64,000 bases of DNA from Gnetum montanum (lineage: Eukaryota; Streptophyta; Gnetopsida; Gnetales; Gnetaceae), in assembly GCA_015680685.1 (NCBI GenBank), contig MNCI01002923.1, positions 96,669 through 160,668 of the forward strand. The letters run 5' to 3'. Each line of letters begins with the position of its first letter. Position 1 is the first letter of the stretch. This document shows, piece by piece, positions 38,384-50,616 of the stretch. The notes beneath the pieces are model-generated. The model worked only from the letters and a program-made list of their open reading frames with translations. It did no database searches and was not told where the DNA came from. A program made the position numbers and the translations under genes.

Positions 38384-39315
38384 CCACTTTTTGCCATAAA
38401 CAAAGCATGGCATGGCATAACTTTTTTGCCAGGACGATCCCGAACGTCGAATGACTGGAATCCGTTATTTTAAATCCCCAAAAACGAAATATTCTGCATA
38501 ATGATCCTTACCTCATCCATTGTTTTGGATTCAAACAACCAAATCTATTCTCAGTCTGGACCAAACCAAATTATTGAATTGGCCCGTCTATCCAGCTTCG
38601 ACTTAAAGTATAAATATCAGTACAACTTGCCAAAATAATATAAGCTGCAGCTATCACATTTCGTGACTGCATCTGTGATTTATTTATCGTCTTTTTGGTA
38701 AGCGCAATGACCTAACTGCTACTGAACAAAATCATGTTATCCAATTCCATCAATTCATGCCGATTGCCAAGCTATTGAAAATTAAAATCAAATTACAGCA
38801 GCAATGGCTGGGCCTGAAACGGAAAATGCTAATTCACAGATGCAAAGTGTGGGTCTCCTCCACTCCAGTTTAATTAATCTGGATTTCAAACTGAAATCCC
38901 AGCACAGTACCCGGATTCTTAACAAAAAATGATTTAAAAAAAAAGAAAAAAAGAGGTGAGTCGAGTTTGGCAATTGCTTTGCTTGATGTCATACAAGAAA
39001 AAGTTGGTTTAATTGTTTATTTGATGGTGGGCGTTCTTTGGGTTCGTGCCTTGCAACTAAAGATGATTGAATAGACGCGGTCATCTGACGCTAAGGAATC
39101 GTTGGACACGTAAAGATTGTTGAACACACATGGCCATCCAGCTAAGAGGAATTCTTGAAAAGATATTGTAAGAATGTTGCCTTGCCGTGGTTCGGCTTCT
39201 TAATGGAATTTTCTTACATCAAATGGATCTGAGCAGACTACGCTTCAACATAACAATCAACAAGCAAACAAACATCCTTGAAGATATCATCGGTGGGTAA
39301 CATCTATGTACTTAG
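38384..39315. other. WRKY distal upstream region, no gene seen
   Basis: Unique-looking AT-rich DNA between the WRKY promoter and the copia element. No coding region or element homology was recognised. Confidence 0.4.
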
Positions 39316-39934
39316 TGTAAGAAAATAATTATGAAGAAAATTAGATGGCACAAGTAATCAAAGTAAGAAAATAATTATGAAGAAAATTAGATGGCACAAG
39401 TAATCAAAGTAAGAAAATAATTATGAAGCAAATGACACAAGAAATTTACATGCATAAATAACTAGAAATGGACAATTCTTGAGCAAATAGAACTAATCTG
39501 TAGCCATTGATGCCTTAGATTAAATTTGGTGTTTTGATTCTTCTTTCACACACTAGTGCTCTACAACGATGGTTTATGCAATCTTCGATGGTGTATGCTA
39601 TCTTCAAGTGTGTGTGAAAGGGACCAAAACTTCAAGTGTCTCTTGAAAGGGACCAAAACTGTAATCCTGCTGTGATTCGTGGTGCTTTTGTTCTCCCATC
39701 AAGAACAAATTTATAGGCCACAGAATTGGTTATCATAAGAGACCCAATGCCAATGCTTAAAAAACACATTACTAGATATGGAGACCACCTTGATGCATTA
39801 ACCAACTCATAAAAATGCATTAGTGGGTATGGTGGCCATTTTCATGTATTAACTAACCCATAAAATGTGTTAGTGGGCATGGTGGCCACTTTCATGCATT
39901 AACTAATGTATAAAGTGCGTTAGTGGGTAATGCA
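39316..39934 (-). repeat. 3' LTR of the copia element
   Basis: On the - strand it starts TGCATTACCC at 39934 after the polypurine stretch aagtgggagattttagca and ends TTCTTACA at 39316. It contains an extra 46-bp tandem repeat that the 5' LTR lacks. Confidence 0.8.
39317..39428 (+). repeat. 46-bp tandem repeat in copia 3' LTR
   Basis: The unit beginning gtaagaaaataattatgaag is present at 39317-39362 and 39363-39408, followed by a partial third copy. The 5' LTR has one copy only. Confidence 0.9.
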
Positions 39935-40229
39935 TGCTAAAATCTCCCACTTGGTCTCCATATTTATCACGTTCAGAGTTCAAGAAATAAATACATGAAT
40001 CATGACGATAGTTTCTTTTAATGTGAGTGTTATCTTCCATGTAGTATAATGCATAATCTTTTAAATGTAATTCCTTATATGGTAACTTAACTTTATAAAT
40101 AAACCCAATGTTCATTTTAGGTCCTGCCATATGTGTATTTTCTCTAATAACTATATGCGCAAATCATATGAAAAAATAGCACAATTGAATAAGAGTTTCA
40201 TTAAGATTGTAGGTTGTATGTACAACAAA

Positions 40230-41007
40230 TTAAATTATGGAACTAAGTTCCATCCAAATTACATGATCCTTAAATGACTTTGGTGACATTCCTTTTGTCA
40301 AAGAATCAGCTATTATTAATTTAGTGCTTATATGTGCAATGACCACTTTGTTTTCCTTAATTGGTTCCTTTATGGCTAGGTACTTTATGTCGATGTGTTT
40401 ACTTTGATTGCCACTTTTATTTTTCTTAGCCATAAAGATAGTAGCTGAATTGCTACAAAACATTTTTAATGGCCTAAATATAAAATCCACAATTAAGCCT
40501 TGATATGAAACTCTTTAGCCATACACCATTGGAAGTAGCCTCAAAATAAAAAACAAACTCTACCTCCATGGTGGAAGTAGCAACCAAAGTTTTCTTTCGA
40601 CTCCTCCAAGATATAGCTCCTCCAGCTAGCATAAAAACATAATCAAATGTTGACTTCCATGAATCAACATAGCCAGCAAAGTCTAAGTTGGAGTAGTTAG
40701 TCACCTCCAAGGAGTCCGTTCATTTATACATAAGCATGTAGGCTTTTGTACCTTGAAGGTACCTCATCACTTTCTTTGCAGCCCTCTAGTGGTCAATACT
40801 TGGATTACTATGATATCTACCCAGCATTCCCACAACAAATGCAATGTCAAGTTTTGTGTAGACCTGAGCATACATAAGGCTTCCAATAGCTAAAGCATAT
40901 GGAATGTTGCTCATCTGACTTTTCTCTAAATCATTCCTAGGGCATTGGTTCAAATTGAACCTATCACCCTTCACAATGGGTGCTATACTTGGTGAACAAT
41001 CTTTCAT
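40230..41007 (-). pseudogene. copia RNase H domain
   Basis: Open pieces 41007-40786 (SNIPYALAIGSLMYAQVYTK, then DIAFVVGMLGRY) and 40710-40474 (NLDFAGYVDSWKSTFDYVF, GGAISWRSRKKTLVATST, EVEF) match the RT connection and RNase H of copia elements. The usual Asp-Trp after FAG is altered and the ADxLTK tail survives as ADSLTKG (40490-40230). A single stop separates the pieces. Confidence 0.8.
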
Positions 41008-41780
41008 CTGAAACCTCTCTAAAACTTTATTGATATAGGTTTCCTACAATAGTCCTAGAATACATCTACATTTGTCCCTATGGATCTATATGCCAATGAC
41101 ATAAGATGCCTCAACCATATCCTTCATGTCGAAATTCTTAAAGAGAAAATGTTTCACCTTGTATAGAAATCCACTATTATTGGTTGCAAGAAGGATATCA
41201 TCCACATATAGAACAAGGAAATAGATTTTGCTCTCACTGACCTTTTGGTACATACATTGATGCATGATGTTTTCTTCAAAACCAAATGAAGTGATTATAT
41301 CATGAAATTTTAAGTACCATTGATGGGAGGCCTGTTTCAATCTATATATGGATTTGTTAAGCTTACATACCAATTGCTCACCATCACTAGAGAAACATTC
41401 TCCAAGTTGTTTTATATAAACCTCTTCCTCTAGATCACCATTAAGGAATGCTATTTTCATATCCATTTGATGTAATTCAAGATCAAAATGGGCTACCAAT
41501 GCCATGATAACATGAAGGGAGTCCTTCTTGGATACAAGAGAAAAGGTCTTCTTGTAATCTATTCCCTCTTTCTGAGTGAATACTTTAGCAACAAGTTTGG
41601 CCTTATATTTTTCAATGTTGCCAAATGAGTCTTTCTTAGTCTTGAAGACCCATTTTCATCCAATGGCTTTTACACCATCAAGCAACTTGACAAGATCCCA
41701 GACTCCATTAGATGACATAGAGTTCATTTCATCTTTCTTGACATCATACCATAAGTTAGATTCCTTACAACTCATGGCTT
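41008..41780 (-). pseudogene. copia reverse transcriptase
   Basis: The open frame 41505-41086 carries HQMDMKIAFLNGDLEEEVYI (motif A; Asp kept), CKLNKSIYRLKQASHQWY, and LVLYVDDILLATN with intact Y-V-D-D. The upstream part (to about 41780, the fingers and the WKARLVAKG region) is broken by stops. RNA-dependent DNA polymerase of the element. Confidence 0.85.
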
Positions 41781-42189
41781 GTGAAAACGTTTTGAGATCA
41801 TTTTTAGCTTCTAAGTTGTAGTGAGACTCCTATAGATACACCATATAGTCACTAGGAATCACTGATCACCTTACTCTAGTAGATCATCTTAATGTTGGTT
41901 CATCATTCTCTTGAGGATCATGATGTTCAACAGGTTCTGGTATCTGTCGTTCAACTAGATCTACTACTTCTTGATTAGTAGTTTGTGGAACTTCAATGAC
42001 TAGTTGTTGTTCAGTATGCATTTGTGCTAGGCATATTGTGCACAACAATTGGTCTATCATTTGAAATAGTGGGTTGAGCATTTGTATGATCTATCTTAGA
42101 AACAATGTTCCAAGATCTACTACTCCCACTAATCAAGTCATTTTTAAGAAATTTAGCATTCCTTGTTTCCACAAACCTAGTAGAATGTG

Positions 42190-42900
42190 ATGGGCAATAA
42201 AATTTGTATCCCTTGGACTATTTAGCATATCCAACGAAATACCCACTTATGGTCCTTGGGTCTAGCTTCTTCTCTTGTGGATTATAGACTCTTACTTTAG
42301 ACGAGCATCCCCAAATGCGTATCTGTCGCAAACTTAATTTCCAACCTTTCCATAATTCAAATGGTGTCTTTAAGACAACCTTGGTTGGAACTCGAATTAA
42401 TATATATACCATCGTCTTGAGAGTTTCAGTCCACAAGGATTTAGGAAGCTTGGAGCCGTTAAGCATACTTTGCATCATGTTCAATAATGTTCGATTTCTT
42501 CTTTTTGCCACACCATTCTGGTCTAGAGAAACAGGCATAGTGTACTGGGCAATAATCCCATGCTCTTAAAGAAACTTAGCAAATGGACCATGTGCTTGTC
42601 CATCATCAGTATATCTACCATAGTATTCACCACCTCTATCAAATCTCACTATCTTTATTTGCTTACCACATTGTTTCTCGACTTTAGCTGTAAACACCAT
42701 AAAGGCATCTAAAGTTTTGCTCTTGTTATGAAGCAAGTAGAGATACGTATATCATGAGTAATCATCAATAAAGGTAATAAAATACTTTTGACCATACACA
42801 TCCATATTTGGACTACAAATATCTATATGTATGATCTCTAATATGTTTGAACTCCTCTTAGCACCTTTCTTTGACATATTGGTCTGCTTTCCCTTTATCT
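42190..42900 (-). pseudogene. copia integrase
   Basis: The - strand gives IHIDICSPN, then YFITFIDDYS, VRFDRGGEYY and [20 protein letters not shown], leading to [31 protein letters not shown] (open 42538-42218). D-D-E catalytic residues can be placed, although the Glu context is altered (GVAKRRNR for GVAERRNR, so the Glu is Lys). Confidence 0.8.
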
Positions 42901-43456
42901 AGTTCACACAAGTGTCAAAGTTAGTAAACTCTAGAGTACTAAGTACTCCATCATTTACTGATCTCTTTATTCTTTCAATAAAGATATGTCCTAATATATG
43001 ATGTGATAACATAGAGGATTTGTCATTCGTAACACATCTCTTAATTCCAACATGAACATGCATGGAAGTATAAGAAGTTTCATTTTGTAAATTAATTTTG
43101 AAAAGACCATCTGTCAATGTACCATTTCCAATAAGTTCATATTTACAATATAAACTAAATATAGTGTTTGAAAAATTAAAGGAAAATCCCAATGATACAA
43201 GCCTTGAAACAAAAATTAAATTCCTTGAAAAACTTGGAATATAAAATATCTTTTCCAAGTCTAAAACAAAAACATTGCTTAAAACTAAAATGCATGTTCT
43301 GATTGCCTCCACATGTGAGCCCATCTTGTTGCCTAAATAGATGCATGACTCACTTCCCATTAGCTTCCTTAGGTTTTTCACCCCTTGTAAGGAATTGGTA
43401 ACATGGATTGTGGAACCAAAATCAATCCACCATGTGTCATGCCCAACATCAACCAT
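42901..43456 (-). pseudogene. copia protease and GAG-pre-integrase
   Basis: The open frame of 185 codons begins shortly before WWIDFGSTIHVTNS, the copia protease active site with D-F-G in place of D-S/T-G. It continues through LVSLGFSF and ends with the GAG-pre-integrase zinc region (SHHILGH, then FTNFDTCVN), where the first His-x-Trp-His part is partly kept. Confidence 0.8.
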
Positions 43457-43462
43457 ATTAGA

Positions 43463-44330
43463 TTAAAAACAAACAAGTGAGAGTTGAGTACCTTTCTTTT
43501 CAAGCCATTTTTGATATTTAGAAGAATCCTTCTTTATGTGCCCTTTCTTTTTGTAGAATAGACAGCTAGATTCTTTCTTAATATTAGCTTGTGTAGGCAA
43601 TTTGACCTCCCACTTGCCTTTGGCTTGTCCTTTATTCTTTCCTTGTGTAGCTAGATGCACACTCTCTTTCACTTCCATAGCAAGTCTTCCGTCTTCTTGC
43701 ACACACATGGTCATTAGTTCATTAATTGACCATTTGTTCTTATGTGTGTTATAAGAAATCTTAAAGGGTCCATACTGCGGTGGGAGCATGTTTAAGATGT
43801 AGTGCACAATGAAAGATTTTGACATCTCAACCTCAAGTGTTTTGAGTTGAGCTGCTATATCTCTCATTTGCATGTTGGGCTTACACAACCACAAATTTCA
43901 GTGAGCTTCATGAATGAGAACTTCATTATCAAGGTGTTGGCCAATGTCTTATCTAATGACTCAAATTGTTCATCAATGGCCTTTAACAAAGCACACACAT
44001 TGTCATATTGTTCTAGTGAACCACACATACCATTGAGATCTTGGTTTTTATGAACATGACATAGAGGCAATTAGATTGCTCTCATTTTTCATAATTACCA
44101 ATGTCATCTGGATGGCTGATTGCTATAACAAAAGGTGGTTCATCCTTACGAATAGCATAATCAATGTCCATCCAACCTAATTGAAGAAAAATTCTCTCCT
44201 TCTACACCTTATAATTATCACCCTTTAATTTAGGAAGGTCACATTTAAAATCAAAGTAGCTTACAAGTTGTATAATTGCATAGTCAAACATGCTTATGTC
44301 ATTAAATTTGAGGTTAAAATACCATAAGAC
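43463..44330 (-). pseudogene. copia gag
   Basis: Decayed start (LPKLKGDNYKV, GWMDIDYAIRKDEPP near 44250-44150), then the open frame 43894-43463 (MRDIAAQLKTLEVEMSKSF, LPPQYGPFKISYNTH, INELMTMCVQEDGRL). The zinc knuckle reads CLFYKKKGHIKKDSS. Only one Cys and the His of CCHC remain. Structural Gag of the element; UBN2-type gag. Confidence 0.8.
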
Positions 44331-45350
44331 ATGTTTACCAATGTAAATCATGAAAAATATGAATCAAATGACATAAAATTGCCTATGGACTAAATTTGAA
44401 TTCAAACAAACTCATATATCCTTACGATGAAACTATTAAATTATATTCCTTTTCTTAATCCTTGTGCGTAAATCAAGAAAAATAATTTAACATATCATCC
44501 TAATTAATCACATTAAATATAATAAAAAATCCTATGGGATAAAAGTTATCATATTACATATGATTAATCATAATTTTTAATGTTGTGTACCATATGTGAT
44601 CCAAAAGCTCTTAGTACATAATTTTTCATAATTAAAGATGTTGTGGCTACTCTCTAATTATACAAAATTATATAGATCACTTGTTATAATTCTTATGTAG
44701 AAAATGATGCATACACATACAAAAATATCCATAAAATTGATAAATTACAAAATTCAACATGGTATAAACATAATTCATTCAATTATTTTGGCCTAATGTG
44801 CCTAGGTGGAGGCCACAGCACCAAAAGAAAACCCTATAGAATGATGGTAATTCATTGGTCGACATGAAAAAACACCAAAAATCATAATAACAATGATGAA
44901 TGTTGGATATGCAAGTTAAAATGGAAAAAGTGCATACATAATTCACAAAATCCAGCTATGCTCAATGGGAATAAACATCTATTAGCCTTAAGATTGCTTA
45001 TGTTAAACCAAATTGTGCCCACATTTTGAAAACATTTACATAACGATAGGCAATTGTAGGCCAATGATGTAGACAGTAGATTTTCACATGAAGAAAAATT
45101 GCAAACAACACAACTAGACCAACTCTCTAAAAGAACAAAAGAAAATATCCTCATTGTCACAGTAGTAATGGTTTCTATTTTCTAGTTCTACGGTGCATAA
45201 GAATGCAACAAAATGTGAGAGTGAAATCTCTTTCACTAGGTAGAAACCAAAAGTGAGTGATCTTTCTCAAACTACAAAGTGTAGAAATATTAAAAAACAC
45301 TATTTCTAGATTGCACCATCATCAAAAACAACATCAAGATAGAGATCTAA
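44331..45350 (-). other. copia 5' leader
   Basis: AT-rich stretch between gag and the primer-binding site, with no supported ORF. Confidence 0.45.
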
Positions 45351-45363
45351 CACTCCGATACCA
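45351..45363 (-). promoter_or_regulatory. primer-binding site of the copia element, tRNA-iMet type
   Basis: TGGTATCGGAGTG on the - strand, next to the 5' LTR. TGGTATCAGAGC is the usual plant initiator-Met tRNA complement, so one change is seen in the first eleven bases. Confidence 0.8.
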
Positions 45364-45364
45364 A

Positions 45365-45885
45365 ATATAAATAAATAATTATGTAGAAAACTAGATGGCA
45401 CAAGTAATCAAAGTACATAATGCATAAGCAAATGGCACAAGAAATTCACATGCATAAATAACTGGAAATGCACAATTCTTAAGCAAATGAAACTGACCTC
45501 CTGCCATTGATGCCTCAAATTAAATTTGACGTTCTGATTCTTCTTTCACATAGGTGCTCTGCAATGATGGTGTATGCAATCTTCAAGCATTTGTGAAAGG
45601 GACTGGAACTGCAATCTTACTGTGATTCATGGTGCCTTTGTTCTCCCATCAAAAACAAATTTATAGGCCATGAAATTGATTACCATAAGACACCCAATGC
45701 CAATGCATAAAAAATGTGTTATTGGATATGGAGACCACCTTGATGCATTAACCAACTCATAAAAATGTGTTAGTGGGGTATGGTGGCCACTTTCATGCAT
45801 TGACTAACCCATAAAATTCATTAGTGGGTGTGGTGGCCACTTTCATGCATGAACTAATGCATAAAGCACATTAGTGGGTAATTCA
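45365..45885 (-). repeat. 5' LTR of the copia element
   Basis: On the - strand it begins TGAATTACCCACTAATG at 45885 and runs to the PBS. It aligns with the 3' LTR apart from the 46-bp duplication and many substitutions. Inside both LTRs a ~60-bp unit with (g/a)ttagtgggtatggtggccac is repeated about three times. Confidence 0.8.
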
Positions 45886-46159
45886 TGCTATAGTTAGGAG
45901 TGGCTCATTGTTGGATTGTTTTAAAATTTAGTACAGATTTTTATGTTGCACTAAGATTACTTGGTGTAGCCTAAACCATGTATCTCTAACCACTGCAAAA
46001 TTAGGTTCACACTTAGTTCTTTAAGTAGAAAGGAGGGTTGAAGAGGTAGAGAGAGGAAAATAGGGTGGAGCCCTAGTGTTTATTGGGTTCACCAAGTTGA
46101 AATGGTTTTTGTAACATTTAAATACTATGAATGAAAGAACGACTCAAAGTGTTCCATGG

Positions 46160-47345
46160 TCCATGTACTGTCTGAAATCGTCGGTGCGTGGCTGGAATGA
46201 CATGGACACCGAGAGATCTACAGACAGGTACAGAAGGCCCTACCTTCGCTTGAGGGCAAGTTAGAACTGACGAAGGTAGAGTACCTTGGGTGGTCCGCAC
46301 GCAGATCAGACAAGGATTTCCCCAAACATATGCCAATGTGCGATATGCTGGGTTATACGTAAATAGTATGATAAATGTAAATTAGAACGCTAGCGTGCAG
46401 GAATGTAAACAAGAGATAAAGAAATACGAACAAAAACAGTAACAAATCTTAGCCAAAAATGTAGCAATATTATTCCATACTGAAAATTACAATTCACCGG
46501 TCTAGACGCAGTTGTGAATCTGACACAAGGCGGACGAAGAGCCCCGGTGGATGTGGAGGGGTGATGGTATGCTGGTTTGGGTTGCAGGCACAATGTGAAG
46601 ATTGTATGCTCAGCGTGCAGGGTGGCAGTCCAGTGTGTAGGGTGGGTGTTCTCGATGCTCTAAGTGTGGATTGCCCAGATTTCTGTCCCGATCTCTTCAA
46701 TCTTCGAGCCTCGATCTAGTCAAAAATCTGGGTTTTGTATGAGTTTGGGTGCTGTACTGTCCGAAATCATCGGTCCAGGGCTGGAATGAAACAGAGACCA
46801 AGAGATCCCTGGACAAGCATAGAAGACCCTACCTTTGCTTGAGGGCAAGTTGGAATTAACGAAGGCAGAGTACCTTGGGTGGTCCGCACGTGGATCAGAT
46901 AAGGATTTCCCTGAACGTACACCTATATTCTGTACACTGGGTTATATGTAAACGATGTAACAGATGTAAAACTGAGTGTAAATGTACAAGAATGTAAATA
47001 GTAAGTGCACAAGAATGAACAAAAACTATAACAAATCTTGGCCAAAAATGCAGCAATATTATTGCATAATGAAAATTACAATGCACCAGTCTAGACGCAG
47101 TTGTGGATCTGACACAAGGTGGACGAAGAGCCTCGATGGATGTGGAGGGATGATGGTGTGCTGGTTTGAACTGCAGGCACAGTGTAGAGGCTGTATGTTC
47201 AGCGTGCAGGGTTCAGGTCCAGCGTATAGGATGCAAGTTTCTCAATTTTCTTAGTGTGATCTGCCCCGATTTTTTGCCAAGATGCCTTCCAGTTTTTCCA
47301 ATCTCGATCTGGTCAAAAATTGGAGTTTTTATACGGGTTTCTATG
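46160..47345 (+). repeat. two ~588-bp direct repeats
   Basis: The block beginning tactgtctgaaatcgtcggt near 46166 recurs near 46754 as tactgtccgaaatcatcggt. The copies stay aligned through the accttgggtggtccgcacg, gtctagacgcagttgtg and cagcgtgcagggt blocks. No ORF is conserved between them. They lie at the outer (3') side of M2 and may belong to its LTR, but no TG...CA ends were found. Confidence 0.75.
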
Positions 47346-47458
47346 TTAGACTCGGGTCTGAAAGGGGATGAGTGGCTGTAAGGTGAGAAAAATTCAGATC
47401 GGGAGACAGGTGGTGCGTTGACTGAGTATAGAATATGTTACAACTGTACAACATACAG

Positions 47459-47580
47459 GATGCCAGCATATAGGATGCCAGCGTATAGCATACCAGCGTA
47501 CAGGATGCCAACATATAGCATGCCAGCGTAGAGCATGCTAGCGTAAAGCATGCCAACGTATAGCATGCCAGCATACACCA
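47459..47580 (+). repeat. 15-bp minisatellite (aggatgccagcgtat)
   Basis: About eight tandem imperfect copies of a 15-bp unit such as agcatgccagcgtat. The core is GCCAGCGTA, a form of the CCAGCGT word that recurs throughout this zone. Confidence 0.85.
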
Positions 47581-47619
47581 AAAATGTACCCGGCGTACAC
47601 ACATGAAAATGCTTCATTT

Positions 47620-49270
47620 TAAGGTCAAAAATTGATTTTCGAGTACTTGAGAGCTACTGGGGACCCTGGGGAAGGTCTTGGGGGGTCTAGACACTTAGTT
47701 TTGGCATGTTTTGACTCATTTTTGGGGCCCAAAAGTTGCTCTACGCTGGGTGTATACGCTGGGCGTAGAGGAATGAAAGACCATCATTTGGAGCCCAAAA
47801 TTTGATTTTCAAGTGCTTGAGAGCTATTGGGGACCCTGGGGAAGGTCTTGGGGGGTCCAGACACTCAGTTCTGGCATGTTTTAACTTATTTATGGGGCCC
47901 AAAAGTTGTTCTACGCTGGGCTCTACGCTGGGCATGTATAGGCTAGCGTACATGATGCATACTTAGTGAAAACCAAGTATTTTGAGCTCAAGATTTGCCA
48001 AGTTTGATGCCAGATGTCATTGTAGTCTTTTGTGGGTCCCAGGGAACCATTTCTTGTTGAGTTTGACTCTGCTTGAAGTTGTCTTTGAGGCCCTCAAGCT
48101 TCAATCATGGTGGGGAGCATCATGACTTAGCTCGATTCTTGTTGGAGAAGTGCTAAGCTCATAATTTTGTGGTGTTTCAGGCACCAAATTTGGATCTGAG
48201 ATGGGATGATTGGTTGTGGGATGCTGGAATGTCAGATCGGATGACACGTGGAGCATCGACCGGGTGCAAAAGAATGAAGCTTTTCAAGCGTGCAGCATGC
48301 TAGTGTGTACACGCTGGGCGTATACGTCGGGCATGCAGGCTAGTGTGTGGGCATGAAAACTACAATTTTGGAGCTTAATCTTGTACACTAAAGTTGGATC
48401 CTTATTGCCTAAGTGTTGTTGGTTCTTTAGGGTGTCCGGGGGCTCATTTTGGCTTCAGTTTGATGGAGTTTTGGGCACGTTTCTGGTGTGCACACTGTGG
48501 TGTATGCTGGGCATGCAGGGCCAAGGACTACCCTTCTAAGGCCAAAATTGATGTCTCCTGAGCTTGTGGACTTGTAGATTCATTGACCATGCCTTGAGGG
48601 TTGACTCCCTTGTCAAAATCTTACCTAAAATGCCCATTCCACCTTGTTCAAAGTGGTGCACGCTGGGCATGCATGCCAGTGTGCAGGCATGAAACTACCA
48701 CTTTTCAAGGTCAAAACTTGATTTTTGAGAGCTTAGGATGATGCTTGATGGTTTCTCTATCTCTGGGAAGTGATTTCCTGTGAAAATCATGGTCTGGGTG
48801 CTTGTTTTGGTCTGTCTATGATGGTACACGCTGGGCGTGGAAGTGGGCGTGTAGGCATGAAAACCCATTAGTTGGAGCCCAAAACTTAATTTTCAGGAGC
48901 CTGAGAGCCACTGGGGGCCTTGGGGAAGGTCCTGGGGGGTCCAGACGCTCAGTTTTGGCATGTTTTGGCTCATTTTTGAGGCTCAAAAGTTGCTGTACGC
49001 TGAGCTGCACTCTGGGTGTGCAGGCCTGTGTGCAAGAAGTATACTTAGTCAGAACTAAGTGTTTTGAGCTTGGGATCTTTAGTTCTTGTTGCCCGATGTT
49101 GACGTAGCCTCCAATGGATCTTGGGGAATTTTTACTTGCTTAATTGGATTCCGTTTGATGCTGTTTGTGGAGTTTGCAAGTTTCGGTCATACTGGGAAGC
49201 ATTATGACTTAGCTCAATTCTTGTCTGAAAGTGCTAGGCCCAAATTTTTGTGGTGTTTCATTGGTCCCTC
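47620..49270 (+). repeat. degenerate ~170-bp array with a ~1.08-kb higher-order copy
   Basis: Units start with gagcccaaaa(t/c)tt(g/a)attttc and include ctggggaaggtc(t/c)tggggggtc and cccaaaagttg, then ACGCTGGG. Clear units start near 47625, 47790 and 48877; weaker ones near 48376, 48537 and 48710. A longer stretch (47750-48180) recurs at 48830-49262, including the tcatgacttagctcgattcttg-type block, so there is higher-order structure. No ORF is shared. Confidence 0.7.
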
Positions 49271-50379
49271 TTTGTTGACACTTGGATGAATCGACCCGAG
49301 AGGTGTCGACAAAGAAGTAAAAAACACCACAAGAGAATAGGTGGCCAGCATTGTCCTTTGGCACTTGGCCAGATGTCATTGTATTGTGTTCAGAGTACAT
49401 GGGTGTGGGAAACAAGGTTGTAAGATGGGTAGGTAGATGTTTGCAACTATGGGATTGGAAGTTGATCAAGGAATTGTGTTGACATGGGAGAGGAGTGTTC
49501 ACCTTGTGTAAACAAGTCATGTTGTTCCGTGTCTTTGGCCAATATTTGGCAGACTTGGAACCAAGGCATGAGGAATACGTCCTTTGGAGGAACGAGACTC
49601 TTATATTATGTTTGAGGGAACTCGTTGTCGCAACCAGAGCCATGTGATGAGGTGATGCATTCTTTGGAGAAACAGGACCCTTGTGGAGTGTCCAAGGGAA
49701 CCTATTGTTTGACAGCCAAAACCACACAGTGAGGTGAAACATGATGGTTCAAGACATGAGTATTTCTTTCCAAGACAATTGTCTTCCTTCCTAGGGCTTG
49801 CATGGGAAGTGCCAAGGTTCTTGTTGTTCATTTTGCCCTTTTTTGTGTTGTTCTTGGATAGAGCTTACTTTTTAATTTTGTACTCGTGCTCATGTACCAT
49901 GTTGTGTGTTGCAGCTGCTTCAGAGTGTTGCAGCGTGCAATAGTGTGCTCAAAGTTTTGGGGTGTACTGTGTGTATCTGGGAACTGTAACCAGGTAGGAA
50001 AGGGAACAAGAGTGTTGAGAAAGTGGAGAATGTATCGAAAGTTGGAAATGTACTTTTGAACAGATTGATTAACCTTGTTGCGTGCATCAAAAACAATGTG
50101 GCCCCTTGTCACTGTGATGAAGTGTATCCATGTACGAGCACCACTGGGTGTCATCCTACAACCACAACTCCAAGAAGACAAGAAAACCACAAATGAATGA
50201 GTTAGCAAACACTTTAGACACGAATGTGGTTGATGCAAATGGAGGCATCATGTGAAACTTGAGGTAAACAAAATGAATAGCAATGGTGTTGTCAGAGCCG
50301 ATGTGATGAATGATGCGTCAGGTGTTGATGAAGGAATGTCATGAATTAAAGTAGTATGTGAATGTGCCAGAGATGATCT
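49271..50379. other. unclassified region left of M2 integrase
   Basis: No recognised coding domain. A 177-codon - strand frame (49742-49209) has no similarity I know. It overlaps two imperfect ~85-bp direct repeats (49580-49660 and 49660-49742, ctttggag(g/a)aac(g/a)(a/g)gac), so I do not call it a gene. It is probably 3' noncoding sequence of M2. Confidence 0.4.
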
Positions 50380-50605
50380 TGGTAGTTTGTAGTCTTGGCA
50401 GACTGTCGTGGGTTAGTTTTGCATCATAACCCGTTGGACGTTGCCAGTTTATCATCGTAGCGGACGGTACGATGCTAGTTTATAGTCGTGGAGGACTATG
50501 AAGAGACAAGCTAGTTTATAGTCTTAGCAGACTCTGGTGAATAAGTGTGATAGTTTAGTATCATGTCGGACAAAGCTCTGTGGTGTCGGTTTACTGTCAT
50601 GGCTC
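50380..50605 (+). repeat. dyad-repeat array A (3' of integrase)
   Basis: Repeated (A/G)GTTTA-N2-3-GTC-N6-GAC units, e.g. GTCTTGGCAGAC (50391), GTCGTGGAGGAC, GTCTTAGCAGAC, spaced 30-45 bp. Each is a short inverted repeat around six bases. More units follow in the flipped contig at 50960-51031. Confidence 0.7.
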
Positions 50606-50606
50606 N
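50606..50606. other. single N, contig join
   Basis: The 24 bases left of this N (50582-50605) are the exact reverse complement of the 24 bases left of the N at 51032 (51008-51031), which implies the piece between is reversed. Confidence 0.85.
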
Positions 50607-50616
50607 GTCCAGACTC

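Larger units (their letters stand above)
39316..45885 (-). mobile_element. Ty1/copia LTR retrotransposon
   Basis: About 6.6 kb with two similar LTRs (39316-39934 and about 45365-45885). On the - strand the order is 5' LTR, PBS, gag, protease, integrase, RT, RNase H, polypurine tract, 3' LTR. Integrase before RT is the copia order. All parts carry stops or frameshifts and the LTRs differ clearly, so it is old and inactive. I could not identify a target-site duplication. Confidence 0.9.

Noticed and set aside
47459-47580. Possible CRISPR-like array of short repeats
   Set aside because: The units are adjacent without spacers and the DNA is plant nuclear. It is an ordinary minisatellite.
49209-49742. 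177-codon - strand ORF
   Set aside because: Its composition is unlike a known protein and it spans two imperfect direct repeats. It is most likely a chance frame in noncoding element sequence.
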